A stretch of 28,862 nt of DNA, from assembly GCA_036833635.1 (NCBI GenBank), contig DAITPJ010000017.1:1-28862 (forward strand), read 5' to 3'. The notes under the pieces are model-generated. The model worked only from the letters and a program-made list of their open reading frames with translations. It was not told the DNA's origin and did not search any database. Of this stretch, positions 22,162 to 28,862 are shown one piece after another (positions within the stretch are counted from its first letter, which is position 1; each line of letters begins with the position of its first letter). The position numbers and the translations under genes were made by a program. This DNA comes from Terrimesophilobacter sp036833635. Lineage in GTDB: Bacteria; Actinomycetota; Actinomycetes; Actinomycetales; Microbacteriaceae.

Positions 22162-22173
22162 TCGAGATCTCGA
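22162..22173. repeat. Palindrome resembling Microbacteriaceae intergenic repeats
   Basis: TCGAGATCTCGA is a perfect 12-bp palindrome within GGGCTTGTCGAGATCTCGA. The GGCTTGTCGAGA part resembles palindromic intergenic repeats I remember from this bacterial family, and TCTCGACGGGCTCGACC at 13354-13370 has the same flavour. It lies 28 bases after the ComA-like stop and may act as its terminator. Confidence 0.45.
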
Positions 22174-22260
22174 TGTCGGCAGGTTCGATCGGAGAAGCCG
22201 CCCCTCCCGAGAAGCTTGTATCGTGACCTGCAGGGCTCTCGTGGTCGGCACGGGTCCCGT

Positions 22261-22281
22261 CCGCAGGCCTCCAGCCTGCGG
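22261..22281. terminator. Hairpin before the DUF1801 gene
   Basis: CCGCAGGC-CTCCA-GCCTGCGG forms a perfect 8-bp stem. It lies 24 bases before the DUF1801 start, so it ends upstream transcription or sits in the leader of that gene. Confidence 0.6.
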
Positions 22282-22304
22282 GATCGTGGCGAGAGGACGA
22301 GCTC

Positions 22305-22757
22305 ATGGCATCCAGGTCCGATTCCGACGACACCGGTTTCACTGCGGCCGAGCGTGCGGCGATGAAACAGCGCGCCGCCGAACTGCGCGAGCAGGGCAAA
22401 AGCGGCAAGGCTGCGGATAAGAGGGAGCGTGAGGCAAAGGCGTGCCTCGACGCGATCGCGAACCTCACGGGATCCGATCGGCAGATCGCCGAGCGGCTGC
22501 ATGCGATCGTGACCGACGTCGCGCCGCACCTTGACCCGAAGACCTGGTACGGCTTCCCCTCCTATGCGCGCGATGGCAAGGTCATCGTGTTCTACCAACC
22601 CGCCTCGAAGTTCGGTGCACGCTATGGCTCGATCGGCTTCAGCGAGGACGCCCAGCTCGACGATGGCGTGTTCTGGCCTGCGGCATGGGCCGTGCTCGAG
22701 ATCACGGATGCCGTTGAGAAGCAGCTCCGCTCGCTCGTGAAGCGGGCAGCGCGCTGA
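22305..22757 (+). CDS. DUF1801 domain protein
   Basis: A 150-residue protein. The first 55 residues are charged and low in complexity (ERAAMKQRAAELREQGKSGK). The domain after that matches the DUF1801 / YdhG-like fold: KTWYGFPSYARDGKVIVFYQ, then GARYGSIGFSEDAQLDDGVFW and a C-terminal helix LEITDAVEKQLRSLVKRAAR. Related proteins were proposed as iron chaperones or are uncharacterised. The ATG at 22305 follows GAGAGGACGAGCTC. It is 44 bases before mogA but there is no evidence of a functional link. Confidence 0.85.
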   Translation: MASRSDSDDTGFTAAERAAMKQRAAELREQGKSGKAADKREREAKACLDAIANLTGSDRQIAERLHAIVTDVAPHLDPKTWYGFPSYARDGKVIVFYQPASKFGARYGSIGFSEDAQLDDGVFWPAAWAVLEITDAVEKQLRSLVKRAAR

Positions 22758-22801
22758 GCGATCGTCGCGAAGGGAACCACCCTGACGCCTACGGGAGAGA
22801 C

Positions 22802-23311
22802 ATGACACACGAGCACCCGCCGCAAAAGGCCCCGGTCCCCGCATACGTCATCACGGTGTCCGACCGGAGCGCGCGCGGCGAGCGGCCAGACGCCTCAGGA
22901 CCCAGGGCGGCCGAGCTGCTGCGAGAGCATGGCTACCGAGTCGAGGCGAGCGTCATTCCGGATGGCGCAGAAAGTGTGCAGTCCGGCATCCGGGCCGCTC
23001 TCGCTGGCGGGGCACGCCTCGTCATCACGAGCGGCGGGACCGGCGTGGGCCCACGCGACCTCACGCCGGAAGGCACTCGCCCATTGCTCGTGCGCGAGCT
23101 TCCCGGCATCGCGGAGGAACTACGACGCGAGGGTGCGCGAAACACGAAGATGGCCGTGCTGAGCCGGGGCCTTGCCGGGGTTGCCGGAGAGCCACCGAGC
23201 GCGCTCGTCGTGAATCTCCCAGGATCGGTCAAAGCCGTCGAGGAGGGTCTCGAGGCACTGCTGCCGCTCGTGCCGCACATCCTGGACCAGCTCGACGGCG
23301 GCGACCACTAG
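22802..23311 (+). CDS. mogA: Molybdopterin adenylyltransferase-type protein (MogA/MoaB)
   Basis: Acts in molybdenum cofactor synthesis by adenylylating molybdopterin before metal insertion by MoeA. The 169-residue protein carries VITVSDRSARGER at residues 16-28, LVITSGGTGVGPRDLTPEG around 75-93 with the conserved aspartate, and VVNLPGS near 140. GGGAGAGAC directly precedes the ATG at 22802. It is convergent with moaC, whose stop lies one base after its own. MogA and MoaB proteins share these motifs, so the exact symbol is a choice of convention. Confidence 0.92.
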   Translation: MTHEHPPQKAPVPAYVITVSDRSARGERPDASGPRAAELLREHGYRVEASVIPDGAESVQSGIRAALAGGARLVITSGGTGVGPRDLTPEGTRPLLVRELPGIAEELRREGARNTKMAVLSRGLAGVAGEPPSALVVNLPGSVKAVEEGLEALLPLVPHILDQLDGGDH

Positions 23312-23312
23312 G

Positions 23313-23813
23313 TCAGTCGCGATCGGGCCGGCGCCAGTCGCCCGAGCGACCACCGGACTTCGCGAGCAGCCTTACCGACACGATCTCGACGGTCTTGTCC
23401 ATCCCCTTGACCATGTCGACGATTGCGAGTGCGGCGACCGCCACCGCAGTCATCGCCTCCATCTCGACGCCCGTGCGGTCTGCGGTGCGCACGGTCGCGG
23501 CGATCCGTACCCCGGCATCCTCGACCTCGAGGTCGACGCTCGCGCCGTGCACCCCGATGACGTGGGCGAGCGGCAGCAGGTCAGGTGTGCGTTTGGCGGC
23601 CTGGATGCCGGCGATGCGGGCGACCGCGAGCACGTCGCCCTTGGGGGCCGTCCCTGATCGCAGTGCCTCGATGACGGCGGGGGCACACCGCACGAACGCC
23701 GCCGCGGTGGCTTCGCGCACGGTGGGGGTCTTGGCCGTCACGTCGACCATGCGGGCCTGGCCCGCCGCGTCCAGGTGGGTGAAGGGGCCGTCGGGGGCCG
23801 TCGCATCGCTCAT
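23313..23813 (-). CDS. moaC: Cyclic pyranopterin monophosphate synthase
   Basis: Forms cyclic pyranopterin monophosphate, the first stable intermediate of molybdenum cofactor synthesis, together with MoaA. The 166 residues include MVDVTAKTPTVREATA, KGDVLAVARIAGIQAAKRT (about 63-81), LPLAHVIGVHG, GVEMEAMTAVAVAALAIVDM and VKGMDKT, all diagnostic. The ATG at 23813 overlaps the moeA stop (ATGA), so moeA and moaC are translationally coupled. MoaA, MoaD and MoaE are not in the window. Confidence 0.96.
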   Translation of the reverse strand: MSDATAPDGPFTHLDAAGQARMVDVTAKTPTVREATAAAFVRCAPAVIEALRSGTAPKGDVLAVARIAGIQAAKRTPDLLPLAHVIGVHGASVDLEVEDAGVRIAATVRTADRTGVEMEAMTAVAVAALAIVDMVKGMDKTVEIVSVRLLAKSGGRSGDWRRPDRD

Positions 23814-25087
23814 GGGACCAGTGTGACATCCACGAGGTCGCCGGCGTTCACCTCGACGACGGACTCCGGCACGACCGCGAGCGCGTTGGCCCCCGCAAGG
23901 CTCGCGACCAGGTGGGAGCCGGAGCCACCGGCGCTCGCCGGCCTCACCGTGAGCCGGCCATCCGGATGCCGTTCGAGCACGGCGGGGAGGTACTGCTCGC
24001 GGCCGGCCGGGCTCCGCCAGCCTTCCAGGGCCACGGCGCGCACGACGTCACGGTGCCAGTCCGTGCGCCCCTGCATGGCGAGCAGCGCCGGCCGCACGAA
24101 CTGCTCGAACGAGACGAAGACGCTCACCGGGTTTCCCGGAAGCGCGAAGATCGGAGTGCCATCTGCGCCACCTGCGCCGTCGTGGCCGGGCCACCGGCCG
24201 AAGCCCTGCGGTTTGCCCGGCTGCATGCGCACGGGACCGAACCAGACACCGAGCGGCGCGAGCACGGCTTTGACGATGTCGTAGGCGCCGACACTGACCC
24301 CTCCTGAGGTGACGAACGCGTCGACGTCGGGGGCGTGGCGCCCGAGGGTCGCGCGGAAGAGTTCCTCGTCGTCGGCCACGGAGCCGAGCTGCACGGGAAC
24401 GCCTCCGCATTCGACGACTGCCGCGGCGAGCAGCACCGAGTTCGAGTCGTGGATCTGACCGCGCGTGAGCGCGTCGCCGGCTCGGCGCAGTTCGCTGCCG
24501 GTCGAGAGCACTCCGACCCTCGGGGCGCGGTGCACCACAAGGCTCCCCGCGCCGGTCGCCGCCGCCGCCGCGAGGTCGCGTGCACCCAGCCGCCTGCCCG
24601 CGGTGAGCACGGTCCGGCCGATGCTCACGTCGCTGCCCGCGCGGCGAATGTGCGCTGCCGCCATCGGCGCGCTGTCGATGCGAACCGACCGGGTTCCGCC
24701 ATCCGTGTCCTCGACGGGGACGATGCTGTCGGCGCTGCTCGGGACCGGTGCGCCCGTCATGATCCTCGCAGCCTGCCCGGGCCCGAGATGCGGGTCCTCC
24801 GCAGACCCGGCGGGCAGGTCGGCGACGACCGCGAGCACGATGGGTTCCGCGGGGGTCGCATGGGCGACATCCGCGCGGCGAACGGCATACCCGTCCATGG
24901 CCGAATTGTCGAAGCTCGGCACGTCGACGCCGGCGAGCACGTCGACCGCGAGGATGTGGTCGCGCGCCTCGGCGACGGGCACCTCGACGGTCGGGAGCGG
25001 GCGGATCGTCGCGAGGATGCGGTCCCGATGCTCGGCGACGCTCGTACCGATTGCACTCGTCGCACCATGATCGGCGTGATGGGTCAT
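23810..25087 (-). CDS. moeA: Molybdopterin molybdenumtransferase
   Basis: Inserts molybdate into adenylylated molybdopterin to yield active cofactor. The 425-residue protein shows the MoeA order: FDNSAMDGYAVR (about 58-69), ARIMTGAPVPSSADSIVPVE, GVLSTGSEL (193-201), GQIHDSNSVLL, TSGGVSVGAYDIVKAVL, and IFALPGNPVSVFVSFEQFVRP-type sequence, then a C-terminal beta domain ending VVEVNAGDLVDVTLVP. It heads a minus-strand operon with moaC and is divergent from the molybdate-transport operon across 109 bases. The ATG at 25087 is the first plausible start. Confidence 0.96.
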   Translation of the reverse strand: MTHHADHGATSAIGTSVAEHRDRILATIRPLPTVEVPVAEARDHILAVDVLAGVDVPSFDNSAMDGYAVRRADVAHATPAEPIVLAVVADLPAGSAEDPHLGPGQAARIMTGAPVPSSADSIVPVEDTDGGTRSVRIDSAPMAAAHIRRAGSDVSIGRTVLTAGRRLGARDLAAAAATGAGSLVVHRAPRVGVLSTGSELRRAGDALTRGQIHDSNSVLLAAAVVECGGVPVQLGSVADDEELFRATLGRHAPDVDAFVTSGGVSVGAYDIVKAVLAPLGVWFGPVRMQPGKPQGFGRWPGHDGAGGADGTPIFALPGNPVSVFVSFEQFVRPALLAMQGRTDWHRDVVRAVALEGWRSPAGREQYLPAVLERHPDGRLTVRPASAGGSGSHLVASLAGANALAVVPESVVEVNAGDLVDVTLVP

Positions 25088-25163
25088 GTGACCACTTTAG
25101 TGAGCGGGAGAGGGGAGGCTCGGCGACATCGACATTCCTGCACTCTCGTGGAAATCCGCCGAT

Positions 25164-25189
25164 TTGATCCGCAGGCGCGGTGATATCAT
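25164..25189 (+). promoter_or_regulatory. Candidate promoter and palindrome for the mod operon, leaderless
   Basis: TTGATC at 25164-25169 and TATCAT at 25184-25189 resemble -35 and -10 elements with a short 14-base spacer. Transcription would then start at or next to the ATG at 25197, giving a leaderless message; no ribosome-binding site is visible there. TGATATCA (25181-25188), a perfect palindrome, overlaps the -10 and could be an operator. Confidence 0.45.
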
Positions 25190-25196
25190 TGGCGGC

Positions 25197-25598
25197 ATGA
25201 CGCAGTATCGGATCAGCCAGGCCGCCCGGCTCCTCGGCGTGAGCGACGACACCGTGCGGCGCTGGATCGCGTCCGCCGACGTCGCCGTGAGCCAGGATGC
25301 CGCCGGTCGCCAGGTCATCGCGGGCAGCGAACTGGCTCGCCGGGCACAGCAGAACGCGGTGCCGATCGACGACTCGCTCGGCATCGGCAGCAGCGCGCGC
25401 AACCGCATGGTCGGTCTCGTGACCCACGTCAGGAGCGATTCGGTCATGTCGCAGGTCGAACTCCAGTGCGGACCGCACCGCATCGTCTCGCTCATGTCCA
25501 CCGAGGCGGTCCGTGAGCTCGGGCTCGAGGTCGGATCGCTGGCCGTCGCCGTCGTCAAGGCGACCATGGTCATCGTCGAAGCTCCCGTCGCTCCATGA
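25197..25598 (+). CDS. MerR-like HTH / TOBE domain molybdate-responsive protein
   Basis: A 133-residue protein. The N-terminal excisionase/MerR-type helix-turn-helix is YRISQAARLLGVSDDTVRRW (4-23). A single TOBE (Mop-type) domain, which binds molybdate or tungstate, occupies about 65-130: ARNRMVGLVTHVRSDSVMSQVEL and VGSLAVAVVKATMVIVEAP. It is first in the modABC operon and its stop overlaps the modA start (ATGA). It is therefore probably the local molybdate sensor and repressor, playing the role ModE has in other bacteria; classical ModE has a different HTH and two TOBE domains. I start it at 25197 (MTQYRIS) rather than an in-frame ATT-led upstream extension. Confidence 0.9.
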   Translation: MTQYRISQAARLLGVSDDTVRRWIASADVAVSQDAAGRQVIAGSELARRAQQNAVPIDDSLGIGSSARNRMVGLVTHVRSDSVMSQVELQCGPHRIVSLMSTEAVRELGLEVGSLAVAVVKATMVIVEAPVAP

Positions 25599-26395
25599 TC
25601 AGGCGTCGCGACAGCCGACACCGGGTACGCGTCGCCGCGGTCGCCGGATGCGCGGCGCTCGTGCTCGCCGGCTGCAGCCCGACCGCGTCATCACCGGGCG
25701 CTCCCGGCGACGCTAACGCGCTCACCGGTGAGCTCACGATCTTCGCCGCGGCCTCGCTCACAGCATCCTTCACCGAGCTCGCCCAGGAATTCGCGGCCGA
25801 CCACCCCGGTGTCACGGTCAGGCCGATCTCCTTCGACGGCTCGTCGACGCTGGCGACCCAGCTCAGGGAGGGCGCTCCCGTTGACGTTTTCGCCTCCGCC
25901 GACGAAGCCACCATGGCCACGGTCACCGACCTCACGGACGGGACGCCAGAGGTCTTCGCCACGAACGTCCTGCAGATCGCGGTCGGGCCGGGCAATCCGC
26001 TCGGTATCCGGGCTCTCGCCGACCTGGCCAGGCCAGGCGTGCAGGTCGTGCTGTGCGCACCGGCTGTGCCGTGCGGAACGGCGTCGCACGACCTCCTCGA
26101 CCTCGAGGGCGTGACGCTCACCCCGGTGAGCGAGGAGCAGAACGTCACGGCCGTGCTCACCAAGGTGCGCACGGGCGAGGCGGATGCCGGGCTCGTCTAC
26201 CTGACCGATGTCGCGGCGGCTGCCGGTGCTGTCGACGGCGTCGGCATCGCGGGGGCCGACCACGCGGCGAACCGCTACCCGATCGCGGCGATGAACGGCT
26301 CACGGCATCCGGATGTCGCTCAGGCGTTCGTGAACTTCGTACTCTCCGCCCGTGGGCAGACCGTGCTCGCGACTTACGGGTTCGGGACACCGTGA
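25595..26395 (+). CDS. modA: Molybdate-binding lipoprotein
   Basis: Extracytoplasmic molybdate/tungstate-binding subunit, 266 residues. A basic N-terminus, hydrophobic stretch and lipobox LAGC (Cys27) mark it as a lipoprotein. The ModA signature begins the mature domain (LTIFAAASLTASFTELAQEF), with FDGSSTLATQLREGAPVDVFASAD and CAPAVPCGTASHDLL further on, and the C-terminal segment GLVYLTDVAAA ... YPIAAMNGSRHPDVAQAFVNF. It overlaps the regulator upstream (ATGA) and modB downstream (GTGA). Confidence 0.96.
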   Translation: MIRRRDSRHRVRVAAVAGCAALVLAGCSPTASSPGAPGDANALTGELTIFAAASLTASFTELAQEFAADHPGVTVRPISFDGSSTLATQLREGAPVDVFASADEATMATVTDLTDGTPEVFATNVLQIAVGPGNPLGIRALADLARPGVQVVLCAPAVPCGTASHDLLDLEGVTLTPVSEEQNVTAVLTKVRTGEADAGLVYLTDVAAAAGAVDGVGIAGADHAANRYPIAAMNGSRHPDVAQAFVNFVLSARGQTVLATYGFGTP

Positions 26396-27228
26396 CGACA
26401 TCACCACTCGCACGACCCGTGCAGAACGCGCGTGGCGTGGGAACCGTTCCGCGGCTGCTGTACCTGCCGGCGGCGCTCGGGTTCACCCTGCTCATCGCGC
26501 CCGTCCTCGGCCTCGTCCTCCGGGCGGACTGGGCGAGCGTGCCCGTCGCCGTCACCTCACCGGAGGCGCTGTCGGCCCTCGGCCTCTCCCTTCAGACGGC
26601 GCTCACCGCGACCGCCCTCTGCGCGCTCGTCGGGGTGCCGCTCGCGCTCGTCATCGCGAGATCCGGGCCGCGGCTGGCCGGCCTGCTCCGGGCGCTCACG
26701 ACGCTCCCGCTCGTCATGCCTCCCCTCGTGGGCGGGATCGCCCTCCTCTACCTGCTCGGGCGGAACGGTCTCGTCGGCGGAGTGCTCGACCTGACGTTCG
26801 GCATCCGGATTCCCTTCACGACCGCGGCCGTCGTCATCGCGCAGTCGTTCGTGGCGCTGCCGTTCCTCGTGATAGCAGTCGAGGGCGCGCTGCGCACGGC
26901 GGGGAGGCGCTTCGAGACCGTCGCGGCGACGCTCGGCGCCGGACGCTGGACCGTCTTCACCCGCATCACGCTCCCGCTCATCCTCCCCGGACTCGTCTCA
27001 GGGACGGTGCTGTGCTTCGCGCGTGCCCTCGGCGAATTCGGAGCGACCGCACTGTTCGCGGGAAACGCTGCAGGGGTCACCAGAACGATGCCCCTCGCGA
27101 TCTACACCGCGTTCAACGGCGCCGGCGTGAGCCAGGATTCGGCCGTCGCGCTCTCCCTTCTGCTCATCGTGGTCGCTGTCGTCATCCTGCTCTTCCTGCG
27201 CAGTTGGCGCCCGGAACCGGGGCATTGA
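26392..27228 (+). CDS. modB: Molybdate ABC transporter permease
   Basis: The membrane subunit of the molybdate importer, 278 residues. It has about six helices, and the ATPase-contacting loop is FETVAATLGAGRWTVFTRITL, followed by CFARALGEFGATALFAGN, typical of ModB. The start is the GTG at 26392, overlapping the modA stop; the first methionine in frame comes much later, inside the membrane domain. One base separates its stop from the modC GTG. Confidence 0.95.
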   Translation: MTTSPLARPVQNARGVGTVPRLLYLPAALGFTLLIAPVLGLVLRADWASVPVAVTSPEALSALGLSLQTALTATALCALVGVPLALVIARSGPRLAGLLRALTTLPLVMPPLVGGIALLYLLGRNGLVGGVLDLTFGIRIPFTTAAVVIAQSFVALPFLVIAVEGALRTAGRRFETVAATLGAGRWTVFTRITLPLILPGLVSGTVLCFARALGEFGATALFAGNAAGVTRTMPLAIYTAFNGAGVSQDSAVALSLLLIVVAVVILLFLRSWRPEPGH

Positions 27229-27229
27229 C

Positions 27230-28345
27230 GTGACCCTGGACGCTCGGCTCGTCGTCCGCCGCGGCGATTTCGTCCTCGATGCTGCACTCGAGGTCGCCGC
27301 GGGCGAGGTCGTCGCCCTGCTCGGGCCCAACGGGTCTGGCAAGTCGACACTGCTCGGCGCGCTCGCCGGCCTGCTGCCGATCGAGTCGGGAGTCGTTTCG
27401 GTCAACGGCAGGGTCGTCACGAGTACGGCGGCCGGGGTAGAGGTTCCTCCTCATCGCCGCACGGTCGGCCTGCTCGGCCAGGAACCGCTGCTCTTCCCGC
27501 ACCTCACGGTGCTGCAGAACGTGGAGTTCGGCCCGCGGGCGCATCGCCGCGGCACCGCGGTGGCACGGGACCTGGCACGGGAGTGGCTGGGAGCGGTCGG
27601 CCTCGCTGGCTTCGAGCATCGGCGCCCGAGCGAACTCTCCGGCGGACAGCAGCAACGCGCCGCGATCGCTCGTGCGCTCGCAGCGGAGCCAGAGCTTCTG
27701 CTGCTCGACGAGCCCATGGCCTCTCTCGACGTCGAGTCCGCCTCCCTCCTTCGCACCCTCCTGCGCGAGCGGCTCTCGAGCGCGCGCACGACGACGGTCC
27801 TCGTCACCCACGACGTTGTCGACGCCATCGTGCTCGCCGACCGCGTCGTGATTCTCGACAGCGGCCGGGTCGCCGATGGGGGCAGCCCGGAGACAGTGCT
27901 CTGGCATCCGGTCAACGGCTTCGCAGCATCCCTTGCGGGGCTCAACCTCCTGCGCGGCATCGTGGCATCGGATGGTTCCGTCGCGGTCATGGACACGAGC
28001 GGGAACCGGCGGATGTTCGCCGGCCACGGCCACGCACTCGCCGCCGGAAGCGAAGCGCTCGTGGCATTCCCGCGGTCCGCCGTCTCGGTGCGGGAGTTCG
28101 ACACCGGCCGGTCGAGCCACGCGGCGAACGCCTGGACCGGCTCGGTCGCGCTTCTCGAGCCGGCGGCCGGAGGCATCCGGATCATGTTCTCAGGCGACGA
28201 TGTCGTGGCCGAAGTCCCCTCGACAGAGGTCTTCGAGCATCACCTCGGCGCAGGCTCCCACGTCGCCCTGCACGTCGACCCGGCATTTGTCACCGTCTAT
28301 GCGGCCCGACGGGTGCCGGCGAACGATGCGAGGATGGTGAGGTGA
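27230..28345 (+). CDS. modC: Molybdate ABC transporter ATPase with C-terminal TOBE domain
   Basis: Hydrolyses ATP to drive molybdate import, on the cytoplasmic face. The 371-residue protein has Walker A GPNGSGKST (32-40), a Q-loop GLLGQEPLLFP (80-90), signature LSGGQQQRA (136-144), Walker B LLLLDEP (156-162), and the switch histidine in VTHDVVDA (His194). The last 65 residues form a TOBE domain (NAWTGSVALLEPAAGGIRIM), which in ModC proteins can bind molybdate and inhibit transport. The GTG at 27230 is chosen since the coding potential begins there. Its stop overlaps the VKOR-family GTG. Confidence 0.95.
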   Translation: MTLDARLVVRRGDFVLDAALEVAAGEVVALLGPNGSGKSTLLGALAGLLPIESGVVSVNGRVVTSTAAGVEVPPHRRTVGLLGQEPLLFPHLTVLQNVEFGPRAHRRGTAVARDLAREWLGAVGLAGFEHRRPSELSGGQQQRAAIARALAAEPELLLLDEPMASLDVESASLLRTLLRERLSSARTTTVLVTHDVVDAIVLADRVVILDSGRVADGGSPETVLWHPVNGFAASLAGLNLLRGIVASDGSVAVMDTSGNRRMFAGHGHALAAGSEALVAFPRSAVSVREFDTGRSSHAANAWTGSVALLEPAAGGIRIMFSGDDVVAEVPSTEVFEHHLGAGSHVALHVDPAFVTVYAARRVPANDARMVR

Positions 28346-28862
28346 CCTCCGCGCCCCGCCCCCGGCAGTGGGCGCAGCCCGTGGCCCTCATCGCGCTGGG
28401 GCTCGTCGGGTTCGTCGCCGCCTTCGCCCTCACCCTCGACAAGTTCGCACTCCTCGAGAACCCCGATGCCCAGCTCGGCTGCAACTTCAGCGTGCTCATC
28501 GGATGCTCGACGAATTTGAACTCGGCACAGGGCGAGATCTTCGGATTCCCGAACTCGCTCCTCGGTCTCGCGTTCTGGAGCGCCACGATCACCATCGGGG
28601 TCGCCCAGCTCGCCGGTGCCGCGCTCGCGCGGTGGTTCTGGGCGCTCTACGCGCTCGGGGCGGCCGGCGCACTCGCGCTCGTCCTCTGGTTCATCGGCGA
28701 GAGCCTGTTCGTGCTCCACGTGCTGTGCCCCTGGTGCATGGTGACCTGGGCTGTCACGATTCCCCTCTTCCCGGTGGTCGTCCTCCACGCGGCAGGGTCC
28801 GGGGCGATCCCGTTACCCGCGACGCTGCGGCGTTTCGCGAACTCCGCCTTCGGCTGGATCCC
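28342..28862 (+). CDS. Vitamin K epoxide reductase (VKOR) family protein, cut by window end
   Basis: A membrane oxidoreductase that regenerates disulfide bonds, normally by passing electrons from a DsbA-like protein to quinone. From the GTG at 28342 (overlapping the modC stop, with GGTGAG upstream) there are 173 codons to the window end. The features are a first helix (VALIALGLVGFVAAFALTL), the loop cysteines in GCNFSVLIGCSTN with seven residues between them, the FGFPNSLLGL segment with the conserved serine, three more helices, and the CPWC redox motif followed by MVTWAV. The 3' end may continue into a thioredoxin-like domain. Its place in a molybdate operon is unusual. Confidence 0.93.
   Translation, partial: MTSAPRPRQWAQPVALIALGLVGFVAAFALTLDKFALLENPDAQLGCNFSVLIGCSTNLNSAQGEIFGFPNSLLGLAFWSATITIGVAQLAGAALARWFWALYALGAAGALALVLWFIGESLFVLHVLCPWCMVTWAVTIPLFPVVVLHAAGSGAIPLPATLRRFANSAFGWI

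Noticed and set aside
21222..22844. 540-codon minus-strand open frame opposite the ComA-like and DUF1801 genes
   Set aside because: Covers well-supported plus-strand genes with good ribosome-binding sites and shows no motif of its own.
24048..25478. 476-codon minus-strand open frame overlapping moeA and the HTH-TOBE gene
   Set aside because: Out of frame with the diagnostic MoeA motifs and arginine-rich throughout.
1..28862. Mobile elements, prophage, CRISPR array, toxin-antitoxin or defence system
   Set aside because: No transposase, integrase, regularly spaced repeats or paired toxin-antitoxin genes were found. The single HNH protein is the common DUF222 type and has no defence partners.

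Overview
The window looks like a chromosomal segment of a high-GC actinobacterium, most likely Microbacteriaceae. The grounds are GC-rich codon use, many 4-base ATGA/GTGA gene overlaps, GTG starts, a DUF222/HNH (13E12-type) gene, LacI and ROK sugar regulators, a sugar transporter without its own ATPase, and palindromes resembling those I remember from that family. The family-level call is inference. No phage, insertion sequence, CRISPR array or integrase was seen.

Region 1 (1-8261) is a xylose/xyloside locus. It holds a truncated xylA, a LacI-type repressor, and an operon on the minus strand: lipoprotein sugar-binding protein, two permeases and a GH3 glycosidase interrupted by an assembly gap. 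A divergent ROK regulator follows. An 11-bp palindrome CGAAAGTTTCG lies just before the binding-protein gene, and a one-mismatch copy lies before the LacI gene, so the two are probably co-regulated. Region 2 (8328-9989) has a saccharopine-dehydrogenase-family protein and a small three-helix membrane protein, closed by a strong hairpin.

Region 3 (10042-19663) is the most interesting part. A His-containing helical lipoprotein is divergent from an ECF sigma factor overlapping a zinc-finger anti-sigma gene, with mirror-image GTCTTACC elements between them. After tRNA-Ser(GGA) and an 81-nt inverted-repeat element come an NnrS-like membrane protein and, overlapping it by 4 nt, a fused copper nitrite reductase: about 13 membrane helices, a type-1 copper cupredoxin and a complete NirK, all in one chain. 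A 100-N gap in this gene is an assembly artefact, because identical 55-nt sequences flank it; collapsing them restores an open 869-residue frame. Further on are a DUF222/HNH protein, a DUF5519 protein, a DUF2249 protein and an FAD/NAD reductase.

Region 4 (19664-22757) has a MmgE/PrpD-family gene followed by a phosphosulfolactate-synthase (ComA)-like gene, an unusual pair behind a TTTTAGACG dyad, and then a DUF1801 protein. Region 5 (22802-28862) is molybdenum metabolism: mogA, then moaC and moeA on the minus strand, and divergently an operon of a MerR-like HTH/TOBE regulator, modA, modB, modC and a VKOR-family protein cut by the window end. Molybdenum cofactor could serve a nitrate reductase feeding nitrite to NirK, but no such reductase is in the window.
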